Positions 19,234 to 26,621 of a DNA stretch of 64,000 nucleotides are shown here, piece after piece. The first letter of the stretch is position 1. Each line of letters starts with the position of its first letter. The notes under the pieces are model-generated. The model searched no databases, was not told the origin of the DNA, and saw nothing but the letters and a program-made list of their open reading frames with translations. Source of the stretch: Cecembia calidifontis (GTDB lineage: Bacteria; Bacteroidota; Bacteroidia; Cytophagales; Cyclobacteriaceae); NCBI RefSeq assembly GCF_004216715.1, contig NZ_SGXG01000001.1:2333501-2397500 (forward strand), read 5' to 3'. The translations under genes and the position numbers were made by a program.

Positions 19234-19311
19234 TTTTTCGTAAAAAGCCATGGCTCTTTCCATATTAATGACCGGTATTTCGAACCAGCTTACAGTCACA
19301 TGATTCTTCAT
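19231..19311 (-). pseudogene. N-terminal remnant of a VOC/glyoxalase-family gene
   Basis: On the minus strand the ATG at 19309-19311 begins MKNHVTVSWFEIPVINMERA and goes on AMAFYEKVF, which is the hallmark opening of VOC (glyoxalase/bleomycin-resistance) proteins. After about 27 codons the similarity ends, and the frame continues as the antisense of the DUF1593 fragment. The rest of the VOC gene is not in the window. It is therefore a remnant fused head-on to the other fragment. Confidence 0.65.
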
Positions 19312-19383
19312 CGTGAATTGGGTTTAGAGAATAAATTTAAGTAGATTCAGCAGGATAACCTGAATTAGACATTATTTAAATTC

Positions 19384-20403
19384 ATGAAAGAAAATTTATT
19401 AAACAACAGAAGGGGATTTATCAAAACTGCATCCATAACTGCTTTAGGATTAAGTGTTTTAGGAGGTCAAAATCTGGCAATAGCTTCAAAGCAAAAGGGA
19501 AAAAGAGTCGGAATCATCGGATTGGACACGTCTCACAGTATTGCCTTTACCAAAGTCTTGAATGGACATCAGTTGTCAGGAGAATATTTGGGTTACCATG
19601 TGGTGGCAGCTTATCCCTATGGAAGTAGGGATATCCCTTCCAGTAGGGACCGGATTCCAGGATATACAGAAGAAATTCAGAAAATGGGTGTCAAAGTGGT
19701 AGGATCGATTGCAGATCTACTACAACAAGTGGATGTGGTTTTATTGGAAACCAATGATGGCAAACTACACCTGGAGCAGGCGATGGAGGTTTTTAAAGCA
19801 GGCAAAAGGATGTTTATTGACAAGCCTATCACCGCTTCTTACGCGGATGCGGTCAAGATATTTGAAGCCTCGGAGAAATTTGGGATTCCCGTATTTTCAT
19901 CTTCCTCTTTACGTTATGTTAAAGGAATAGAAGGTATTGAAAAAAACAAAGTGCTGGGTGCGGATACGTTTAGCCCTGCGACCATTGAACCTTCCCACCC
20001 GGATCTATATTGGTATGGGATTCATGGGGTGGAAACATTATATACGGTCATGGGTACAGGCTGTGAATCCCTGGTGCGGATCAGTACAGAAAATACAGAT
20101 GTGGTAGTTGGTACATGGAAGGATGGAAGGATAGGGACTTTTCGGGGAACCCGAACTGGGGTGCATGATTATGGAGGAACTGTATTCACTACCGAAAAAA
20201 ATATTGTCTTAGGGCCTTATTCCGGCTATGAGCCTTTGTTACTGGAAATCGTGAAATACTTCGAAACAGGCAATGTTCCTGTTCAGCCTGAGGAAACACT
20301 CGAAATCCTGGCATTCATGGAGGCAACGGATGAAAGTAAAAAATCAGGAGGGAAAAGGGTGTTTTTGGATGAGGTAAAGAAGAGAAATTGGTCAAGGAAT
20401 TAA
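19384..20403 (+). CDS. Tat-exported Gfo/Idh/MocA-family oxidoreductase
   Basis: The gene encodes 339 residues. A twin-arginine leader (NNRRGFIKTASITALGLSVLGG) precedes a Rossmann domain beginning KRVGIIGLDTSH. The family Lys lies in FIDKPITASYAD (DKP in place of the usual EKP). The C-terminal alpha/beta domain contains the conserved His of YWYGIHGVETLY. It would act folded, with NAD(P) bound, in the periplasm. The glycine motif is shorter than G-x-G-x-x-G (IIGLDTS), so cofactor binding is less certain than in the two other family members of this window. Its stop overlaps the convergent Fic gene by 4 bp. Confidence 0.85.
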   Translation: MKENLLNNRRGFIKTASITALGLSVLGGQNLAIASKQKGKRVGIIGLDTSHSIAFTKVLNGHQLSGEYLGYHVVAAYPYGSRDIPSSRDRIPGYTEEIQKMGVKVVGSIADLLQQVDVVLLETNDGKLHLEQAMEVFKAGKRMFIDKPITASYADAVKIFEASEKFGIPVFSSSSLRYVKGIEGIEKNKVLGADTFSPATIEPSHPDLYWYGIHGVETLYTVMGTGCESLVRISTENTDVVVGTWKDGRIGTFRGTRTGVHDYGGTVFTTEKNIVLGPYSGYEPLLLEIVKYFETGNVPVQPEETLEILAFMEATDESKKSGGKRVFLDEVKKRNWSRN

Positions 20404-21797
20404 ACCTTCCTTGACCAATTTTCTTTCCATCTCTTGAATTCGGACAGAGAAACCCTGAACCGGGCGAAATTGCCCTCATTGAGTACAAGTAGGTCACCTT
20501 CCACCATTTCCCTGAATCTATCTCTGTCTTCTTTTGGAAGATGATTTGCTGTAGATAGAATCAGTTGACTGCCTTCATTTGGGTTTAAGTTTTCTGAAAC
20601 AATCTTCATAATCAGCTTTTTAATATCATCCCGGTATTTGGTTCGGAAGGGATCAGGCTCACTGATTGTCTGTCTTATGGCCGCATAGCGGACAGCGGAT
20701 TTTTCGTAAGCCCACATAAACACATCCTTCAACAAATCGACTTGATTCAATTCATATACCCCAAGAATCCCTTGAGTATAAATCGTGCTGGGAACTTCCA
20801 CAAAGGAAATTGGGGAAAGGTTGCTTTTGATCAAGGGTATATTGGCCGCCAACCTTGAAGTCCTCTTATTGACATCATCAAATGGCTGCAAATAGGGTAA
20901 ATGCACCATCATAAAGAATGCCTGTTCGAAAGGATTCCTGATTTCCATGACTTTTTTTAGGAGTAACTCAAATTGGGCCACTATCAATTGGGGTATGGAA
21001 AGTGGCGTATAAGCTGACTGGAAGATACCGACAGGCATTGACCTTAACCTTCCCAAAGATGCCTGTTCCTTCATGAGGTTTTCCGCAAGTAGTGCATGAA
21101 TGTTCAACAAGATATAAGGCTTAAAGTCCAACTCCTCCCCTAAATCCACTAAAAACTCAATAGCATCTTTGTGGTTGATGATCATTTGCGCCTCTTCTAA
21201 GGACTTGCCCTCAGCAGATTCACCCAATTCAAGCAGCCTCTGAGTGTCCAACAAAGAATAGGTGTTACCTTCCAACCTGCTGGAGTTCCAAGAAAGGTCA
21301 ATCAACAGTCGGTTAAGGATTTCTCTGGCATGCGTACCTGCAGGCTGATTCTGACTATTGGTATATCCCAGTAAAGTCAGCTTATGGATGTCTTCATCTG
21401 AAAGGTAAGCATCTATATTGGGTCTATAGGAATCTAAAAACTCCACATTGTAGCCAACTTTTTTCCTATCCGATAGGGGATTTGAAAGGTAAGAAATGAT
21501 TTTTTCACTTTCTTTGGAAATAGAAAAACCTTCTCTTTTGGGCCGTATCAACTTTTCCTGTTCACTTTCTCTGACCAAATGATCTGAATAAGATAAATGG
21601 TATCTGGTGGATTTTGAGCCTCCGGTTGTGAAAATAATTCCTTCCTCTTTTAGTTTTTTAAGCCTACGCTGCAAGGTTCTCAATTCCAGATTAAGCCCAC
21701 AGCCACTCATGATGTCCTCAATGGAGGCACCATATGTGTTTTTTGCGATCACATTTTTGATAGCAGGAAGCTCATCTTTTAAGGTGGGATTAACCAT
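20400..21797 (-). CDS. Fic-domain protein with N-terminal winged-helix region and variant catalytic motif
   Basis: The gene encodes 465 residues. Residues 1-75 resemble a winged helix (IEDIMSGCGLNLELRTLQRRLKKL, shortened here to its helices, then ITT-type wing GIIFTTGGSKSTRYHL). Residues 150-180 contain the Fic inhibitory-helix pattern SSRLEGN (S172, E176). The active loop at 303-315 reads LQPFDDVNKRTSR, where the canonical HPF-x-D/E-G-N-G-R has Gln304 instead of the catalytic His. Canonical Fic enzymes transfer AMP; loss of His suggests a changed or absent transfer activity, although I recall relatives with the same QPF motif. Upstream inverted repeats suggest autoregulation. Convergent with the oxidoreductase gene. 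Confidence 0.85.
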   Translation of the reverse strand: MVNPTLKDELPAIKNVIAKNTYGASIEDIMSGCGLNLELRTLQRRLKKLKEEGIIFTTGGSKSTRYHLSYSDHLVRESEQEKLIRPKREGFSISKESEKIISYLSNPLSDRKKVGYNVEFLDSYRPNIDAYLSDEDIHKLTLLGYTNSQNQPAGTHAREILNRLLIDLSWNSSRLEGNTYSLLDTQRLLELGESAEGKSLEEAQMIINHKDAIEFLVDLGEELDFKPYILLNIHALLAENLMKEQASLGRLRSMPVGIFQSAYTPLSIPQLIVAQFELLLKKVMEIRNPFEQAFFMMVHLPYLQPFDDVNKRTSRLAANIPLIKSNLSPISFVEVPSTIYTQGILGVYELNQVDLLKDVFMWAYEKSAVRYAAIRQTISEPDPFRTKYRDDIKKLIMKIVSENLNPNEGSQLILSTANHLPKEDRDRFREMVEGDLLVLNEGNFARFRVSLSEFKRWKENWSRKV

Positions 21798-21883
21798 TGT
21801 CGTAAGTAATCTTAATTACGACAAATTTACATCATTATTTGTGTCAAAAAAAATTTTCACGACATTTTTTAAATTTCACGACA
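21797..21883 (-). promoter_or_regulatory. Promoter and putative operator of the Fic gene
   Basis: A 9-bp perfect inverted repeat TTGTCGTAA (21797-21805) / TTACGACAA (21816-21824) touches the start codon. Two further half-sites TCACGACA lie at 21857-21864 and 21876-21883, 19 bp apart. A minus-strand -7 box TAAATTTG (21829-21822) overlaps the second arm, and a TTTGACA-like element lies at 21848-21842. A protein bound to the repeat would cover the promoter; the winged-helix part of the Fic protein is the obvious candidate. Confidence 0.55.
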
Positions 21884-21912
21884 AAAAACAAAACCTCTTA
21901 AATGCCAAGAGG
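21880..21912 (-). terminator. Intrinsic terminator of the original nagB-nagA operon, stranded by the IS4 insertion
   Basis: On the minus strand CCTCTT (21912-21907) pairs with AAGAGG (21899-21894), followed by TTTTGTTTTTTG. It lies about 25 bp after the original stop codon of the nag gene (21937-21939), which the IS4 element has moved 1.3 kb away from the coding region. Confidence 0.65.
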
Positions 21913-21952
21913 AACACTTATCTGTTTATTGAAATTTATCCCTCATGTTTGA

Positions 21953-21963
21953 TGACCTTTTCA
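21953..21963. repeat. Target-site duplication, left copy (IS4 element)
   Basis: TGACCTTTTCA occurs here and again at 23297-23307 on either side of the element. Ten to eleven bp is normal for IS4-type elements. Joining the two flanks at one copy restores an open nagA reading frame, which confirms it. Confidence 0.85.
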
Positions 21964-22004
21964 CAATACCGTCCTAAATAAAATATGAGAGGTCTGGTTT
22001 TTTG

Positions 22005-22024
22005 CCCAAAATAGCTATTTTGGG
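22005..22024. promoter_or_regulatory. Perfect 20-bp palindrome upstream of the IS4 transposase
   Basis: CCCAAAATAG followed by CTATTTTGGG forms a perfect palindrome 26 bp before the transposase ATG. As RNA it would fold just ahead of the start; in IS elements such structures often damp transposase expression from outside transcripts. A protein-binding site is the alternative. Confidence 0.45.
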
Positions 22025-22050
22025 TTTGCACCAAAAAACATAAACCTCCC

Positions 22051-23232
22051 ATGAGTAATATTACATTGTTTTCTCAGATTATTAAAAAAATCGAGCGTTC
22101 AATTTTCAAGAAACTGGTTGAAGAGAAGCAAACGGACAAGGGCTGCAAAGGCTTTGACAGCTGGACGCATTTGGTTTCCATGCTTTTTTGCCATTTTGCC
22201 AAAAGTACTTCTGTAAGGGATATTTCAAACGGCCTGCGTTCGGCCACGGGGAACCTCAACCATCTGGGGATTGCCAAGGCACCATCCAAGTCCAGTATCA
22301 GTTATCAGAACAAGCGCAGGGACTCTGACCTGTTCAAGGAGCTGTATTACGGGCTTCTGAAGCATTTAGGACAGCAGGCGTCCCTGAGCAGGGTAAAACT
22401 ACGGATCAAGGCTCCCGTCTATCTGCTCGACTCCACGGTGGTAAGTCTTTGCCTTTCGATGTTTGACTGGGCAACCTTCAGGACCAAAAAGGGTGCTGTA
22501 AAGATGCATACGCTTCTGGACTATGACGGGAAACTCCCTGTTTATGTGAATATTACAGAAGGAAGTATGGCAGACAATAAAGGCGCTTATGATATTCCTT
22601 TGGAGAAAGGATCCGTTATAGTGGCGGACCGCTATTACAATGACTTTCCGATGCTCAACATTTGGGACAGCAAGGGGGTCTTTTTCGTCATAAGGCACAA
22701 GGATAACCTTAAGTTCAGCACAATCAATGAACGTCGACTCCCTGAAAATACTGCACAGGAAGTACTGATAGACGAAGAAATTGAACTGGTAAACCCGCAG
22801 TCAAAAGTGAAGTACCCCGGAAAACTCAGAAGAGTGGCTGTATGGGACGAAAAAAACCGACAGACCGTCGAACTGATTACCAATAACTTCAAATGGTCAG
22901 CAAAGACAATCGGTGATCTTTACCGGTGCCGATGGGAGATTGAGATCTTCTTCAGGGACATCAAGCAGTTACTCCATATCAAAACCTTTATCGGAACATC
23001 GAAAAATGCCGTGATGATCCAGATATGGACCGCGCTGATCACCATTCTGCTCCTAAAAGTGATGAAGGCAACCGCTAAATTCGGATGGCATCTGTCCAAT
23101 CTGGTTGCATTTATCAGACTGAACATATTCGTTAAAATAGAGCTGCAAAAGTGGCTGGACAAACCCTTTGAAGACCATGAAAAACCTCCTCAAAAAAGCC
23201 AACAGGGGGTTCTATTTCCGGATTACAGATAA
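22051..23232 (+). CDS. IS4-family transposase
   Basis: The gene encodes 393 residues. The N-terminal part matches DUF4372 (FSQIIKKIERSIFKKLVEE). The DDE core shows YLLDSTVVSLCLSMF, VIVADRYYNDF and the IS4 signature YRCRWEIEIFFRDIKQLL, which fits Y-(2)-R-(3)-E-(6)-K. No frameshift is present, so it is probably active. It ends about 65 bp before the right end, and its 3' region is the antisense of the new nagA tail. Confidence 0.94.
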   Translation: MSNITLFSQIIKKIERSIFKKLVEEKQTDKGCKGFDSWTHLVSMLFCHFAKSTSVRDISNGLRSATGNLNHLGIAKAPSKSSISYQNKRRDSDLFKELYYGLLKHLGQQASLSRVKLRIKAPVYLLDSTVVSLCLSMFDWATFRTKKGAVKMHTLLDYDGKLPVYVNITEGSMADNKGAYDIPLEKGSVIVADRYYNDFPMLNIWDSKGVFFVIRHKDNLKFSTINERRLPENTAQEVLIDEEIELVNPQSKVKYPGKLRRVAVWDEKNRQTVELITNNFKWSAKTIGDLYRCRWEIEIFFRDIKQLLHIKTFIGTSKNAVMIQIWTALITILLLKVMKATAKFGWHLSNLVAFIRLNIFVKIELQKWLDKPFEDHEKPPQKSQQGVLFPDYR

Positions 23233-23234
23233 AA

Positions 23235-25139
23235 TCACAATAGAAATTGCAGAAACACAGCTAAACATCTGTCTTGTAAATTATTTAGGACAGCATTGAC
23301 CTTTTCAACTTTGATGGATGTTCCATTTTCCACCCGAAATGTAATCCAGTCATTTTTTGACATCAAACCTGCAAAAGATAAAGGGATTTTGGATGCCATT
23401 TTCCAGGCTTCTGGGAGTTCAAGGATTTCTTCCTTTACCAAATATTCTACTCCTTCTATTAAACTCCTGGCGGCGCCTGCCAGAAGTCCTTTTCCATATT
23501 TCATGGCCAGACGGCCAGTTTCTTCCAAAATAATTTCTTCTCCAATTGGGCTTTGGTATATGCCAGGTTCCATGCCACAGAACTTGGTGCTGTCGCTGAT
23601 CAAAAAGGCTTTCTCTCCTTTTACCTTTAGGACAACCTTCAAAAATGATGGATCCAGATGAAACCCATCGGCAATCAGACTGGCATACAATGCCTCATTG
23701 GCCAATTGATCCCATAGGATATTGGGATGTCTGGGAAGCATCAAAGGAACGGCATTGCCCAAATGGGTGGAGAGGGATGCCCCGGATTTTACGGCAAGCG
23801 CAATATCTCTGGAAGCAGCATTTGAATGTCCGATGGCAATGAGGATGTTTTCTTCAACGCATTTTTTGATCAAGACTTCCGCTCCTTCCAGCTCAGGAGC
23901 CAAGGTGATCAGTTTAATACGTCCACCACTTTCTTTTTGGAGTTTTTCCACCAATTCCCAAGAAGGTTTTTGTATGTATTTTTCAGGATGGGCGCCTTTG
24001 GCTCCTTCTAAGGAAGAGATAAAAGGGCCTTCCAGGTGAATGCCTAAAATACAGGAATTGACCAAGTCATCCTTTTGGCAGGCAAGATTGATTATTGACA
24101 GATTCTCTTCTAAAATTAGGGGATCATTGGTTATCAGGGTTGGAAAGAATCCCGTCACCCCTTTGGCCAATAAGGCATCCACTGCTTTTCGGATGTTTTC
24201 TTGATTAAGTCCGCTTTCATTGAAATCAATTCCCGCTACACCGTTGACCTGAAGGTCTATCAGCCCTGGTCCACAATAGGGAATAGGCAGCTTGCTATTT
24301 TCAGGAACATTAATGGCTGTAGGCCGGATGCCAGATAGATCATCCAAAATGCAAAGTTTTCCAGAGAGAACATCCCTTGCAAACATATCTTCCTGTGCTG
24401 TCCATGGCTGAACCTGGGGGAGGGCGTCTTTGTCGGTAAACAAATGGCAGTTCCAATGACCTCTCAAAATTGAAGCCGGGCAATGTTCTCCCAACGGCCC
24501 GTAAAGTGTTTGATGGACTGCCTCTTTTTTCTGTGGCCCGGGAACCACACAACAGATACAATCCGCATTCAATAAAGCAGGAACCGTCAATGTTATAGCA
24601 TGGGTCGGGACAGCCGATAAGCTATCAAAACAAGCGTCATTTACCTGTTGCTGTCTGCAAACTTCATCCAGTTCCACCACCTTTACCCATTTGTCATCAT
24701 TAAAATCTGCAACTGGGGGGTCGTTAAAAGCAATATGTCCGTTTTCACCAATGCCCATACAGACTATATCTATCCTTTTTTCCTGCAATAATGCGGCATA
24801 CCTTTCACATTCTTCTTCAACGGTATTATTTCCGTCAATCAGATGCACCTTTTTCAGAGGAACATGGTCAAACAATGTTGCTTTCAAAAAATTAGAGAAC
24901 AAAGCGGGATGAGAAGGTTCAAGTCCCAGGTATTCATCCATATGGAAGGCGACCACCCTTCCCCAGGGGATTTTTGAAGTGCTCCTGAGATAACTCAAAA
25001 ACTCATTTTGCGAGGGTGCAGCGGCAAAAACTATCCGTATTTCATCTTTTTGTCCGGCGAGTTCGAGGATTTTCTTCTCAACCCAGCTTCCTGCAGCTTT
25101 TCCCATCTCTGCTCTGCTTTGAAATACTTGGACCTGCAT
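23235..25139 (-). CDS. Fused glucosamine-6-phosphate deaminase / N-acetylglucosamine-6-phosphate deacetylase, C-terminus replaced by IS4
   Basis: The gene encodes 634 residues. Residues 1-250 are NagB-like, with HMDEYLGL and GIGENGHIAFNDPP carrying the usual Asp, His and Glu. Residues about 265-614 are NagA-like, with PGLIDLQVNG, GIHLEGPF, the metal ligands in IGHSNA and STHLGNA, and LISDS at the catalytic Asp. The fusion would deacetylate GlcNAc-6-P and then deaminate it to fructose-6-P in the cytoplasm. The last 20 residues (NAVLNNLQD to the end) are read from the IS4 right end. Without the IS the protein would end KVEKV-IKHEG at 619 residues. Because the catalytic residues are intact, activity may survive. 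It lies 6 bp after the symporter gene. Confidence 0.9.
   Translation of the reverse strand: MQVQVFQSRAEMGKAAGSWVEKKILELAGQKDEIRIVFAAAPSQNEFLSYLRSTSKIPWGRVVAFHMDEYLGLEPSHPALFSNFLKATLFDHVPLKKVHLIDGNNTVEEECERYAALLQEKRIDIVCMGIGENGHIAFNDPPVADFNDDKWVKVVELDEVCRQQQVNDACFDSLSAVPTHAITLTVPALLNADCICCVVPGPQKKEAVHQTLYGPLGEHCPASILRGHWNCHLFTDKDALPQVQPWTAQEDMFARDVLSGKLCILDDLSGIRPTAINVPENSKLPIPYCGPGLIDLQVNGVAGIDFNESGLNQENIRKAVDALLAKGVTGFFPTLITNDPLILEENLSIINLACQKDDLVNSCILGIHLEGPFISSLEGAKGAHPEKYIQKPSWELVEKLQKESGGRIKLITLAPELEGAEVLIKKCVEENILIAIGHSNAASRDIALAVKSGASLSTHLGNAVPLMLPRHPNILWDQLANEALYASLIADGFHLDPSFLKVVLKVKGEKAFLISDSTKFCGMEPGIYQSPIGEEIILEETGRLAMKYGKGLLAGAARSLIEGVEYLVKEEILELPEAWKMASKIPLSFAGLMSKNDWITFRVENGTSIKVEKVNAVLNNLQDRCLAVFLQFLL
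23297..23307. repeat. Target-site duplication, right copy (IS4 element)
   Basis: TGACCTTTTCA, identical to 21953-21963, lies inside the nagA coding region at the point where native sequence gives way to IS sequence. Confidence 0.85.
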
Positions 25140-25145
25140 GAATTT

Positions 25146-26606
25146 TTAATTTTGATACAATAGAGAAAACATCTGGCTTACTTTTTCCGGGATTTTTCTT
25201 TGTGAAAGAAGGCCTACTGTCACATAAGTGATGAAAGACATCATTAAAGGCAGGCTGACTTGCAGGGCAAGACTTCCAATTTCTACATTTTTTGTAAAGA
25301 TAAATGCCATTAAGCCGGCAAGAATAGAAGTGATGGCTGCAGCAGGACCGCACTTCCGAAAAGTGGGAATCAAGCCCAATAGTAATGGTACGGCGATTGG
25401 GCCAACCAAGGCACCAAACCAGGAGATGATCAATCCTAAAACTCCTCCAAAATATTCATATTGCAAGGCCACCAAAATGGTCATCGACGTAAATATAAAG
25501 GTGACCGTTCTGGCGATTTTAAGAGAATCAGGATGGATTTTTCGCGAAATGTTGGGAAGAATGTCCCTGCTTATGACTGCCGCAATGGTATTGATGTCAG
25601 AAGAAGTCATGGACATGGTATTGGCAAATAGGGAAGCGATGACCAATCCTACCAAACCGGAAGGTAACAGGAGTAAAGTAAGTTCTCCATAAGATTGACT
25701 TGGGTCACTCAAGTCCGGTAAGAGTACCGGGGCAGCCCACATGGGCAAGAAAAGGATCAAAGGCCAGATCAGGTAAAGCCAACCTGATAATTTAGCGGCT
25801 TTTACCACTTGCTGTTCAGATGGGCTGGATATGTATCTGGTAGCCAAGTTCCATTGTCCCCCATTATAGGATAAGAAGTTGATAAATAGGAAAGCCAGTG
25901 CAAATCCAACCGTATAGGGTTCATGGAAAACTTGACTGTTGCCTTCAGGCAGTTTTTGCCAAAGGCTGCTGAGTGTTGACATGCCGTCAAGATGCATGAG
26001 GACTGCGATAAACATCACTCCTCCAGCCAACAGCTGCACGATAAATTGGGCAAAATCCGTTATGACTACAGCCCATAATCCTCCAAAAGTGATATAAAGC
26101 AATGAAATTCCCCCAGAAACCAAAATTCCCACAGGCAAGCTGATTCCGGTAAATACATTCAACAAAATGGCGATGGAGGCCCACTTGGCGCCTATATCGA
26201 ATAATTTGAGCAAGACCCCTGACCAGGCCATCAATTGCTGTGTGAAAAGATTGTACCTGATTTTCAAAAATTCCAAGGGAGATTGGATATGGAAAACTTT
26301 CCGCAGTTTCATCCAAAGTACAGGGAATTTTTTGGCGCTCACCAGAATGCCAATACCTATGGTGAATGCCCACCAGAAATAGACTGAAATACCATGGGTG
26401 TACGCCAAAGCCGCATAGGCAACAAATACAGCTCCACTGTAACCAGAAACGTGGTGCGATATCCCTGAGACCCACCAGGGAAGGTTTCCCCCTGCCACAA
26501 AATAGTCTTCTGAATTCTTATTTCTGAAATAGGCATAGATCCCAATGGCCAGCATCAGGAGAAAAAAGAGACCAATGATAATCAGGTCTAGGTTGCTCAG
26601 CTTCAT
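25146..26606 (-). CDS. Sodium:solute symporter (SSS family), probable sugar or amino-sugar importer
   Basis: The gene encodes 486 residues with about 13 hydrophobic segments. The start MKLSNLDLIIIGLFFLLMLAIG leads straight into the first segment. The SSS patterns are visible: NSEDYFVAGGNLPWWVSG after helix 1, GGLWAVVITDFAQFIVQ near helix 6, and NTMSMTSSDINTIAAVISRDI in the Na+-site region. It would import a sugar with sodium across the inner membrane. Its place between an oxidoreductase gene (15 bp gap) and nagB-nagA (6 bp gap) suggests an N-acetylglucosamine-type or modified sugar as substrate; this is inference from context. Confidence 0.92.
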   Translation of the reverse strand: MKLSNLDLIIIGLFFLLMLAIGIYAYFRNKNSEDYFVAGGNLPWWVSGISHHVSGYSGAVFVAYAALAYTHGISVYFWWAFTIGIGILVSAKKFPVLWMKLRKVFHIQSPLEFLKIRYNLFTQQLMAWSGVLLKLFDIGAKWASIAILLNVFTGISLPVGILVSGGISLLYITFGGLWAVVITDFAQFIVQLLAGGVMFIAVLMHLDGMSTLSSLWQKLPEGNSQVFHEPYTVGFALAFLFINFLSYNGGQWNLATRYISSPSEQQVVKAAKLSGWLYLIWPLILFLPMWAAPVLLPDLSDPSQSYGELTLLLLPSGLVGLVIASLFANTMSMTSSDINTIAAVISRDILPNISRKIHPDSLKIARTVTFIFTSMTILVALQYEYFGGVLGLIISWFGALVGPIAVPLLLGLIPTFRKCGPAAAITSILAGLMAFIFTKNVEIGSLALQVSLPLMMSFITYVTVGLLSQRKIPEKVSQMFSLLYQN

Positions 26607-26621
26607 AAGGCAGTTAGGTCT

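Larger units (their letters stand above)
21964..23296 (+). mobile_element. IS4-family insertion sequence in the 3' end of nagB-nagA
   Basis: The element is about 1333 bp. The left end reads CAATACCGTCCTAAATAA and the right end, inward, AATGCTGTCCTAAATAA (15 of 17 positions shared). It holds one intact transposase and is flanked by an 11-bp direct repeat. A perfect 20-bp palindrome at 22005-22024 lies between the left end and the transposase start. It is inserted five codons before the original stop of the nagB-nagA gene, in opposite orientation. Confidence 0.9.

Noticed and set aside
18778..19344. A single intact 188-residue protein starting at GTG
   Set aside because: Its first part is the C-terminal piece of DUF1593 and its last part is antisense to a VOC gene start, so it is a chance join of two remnants.
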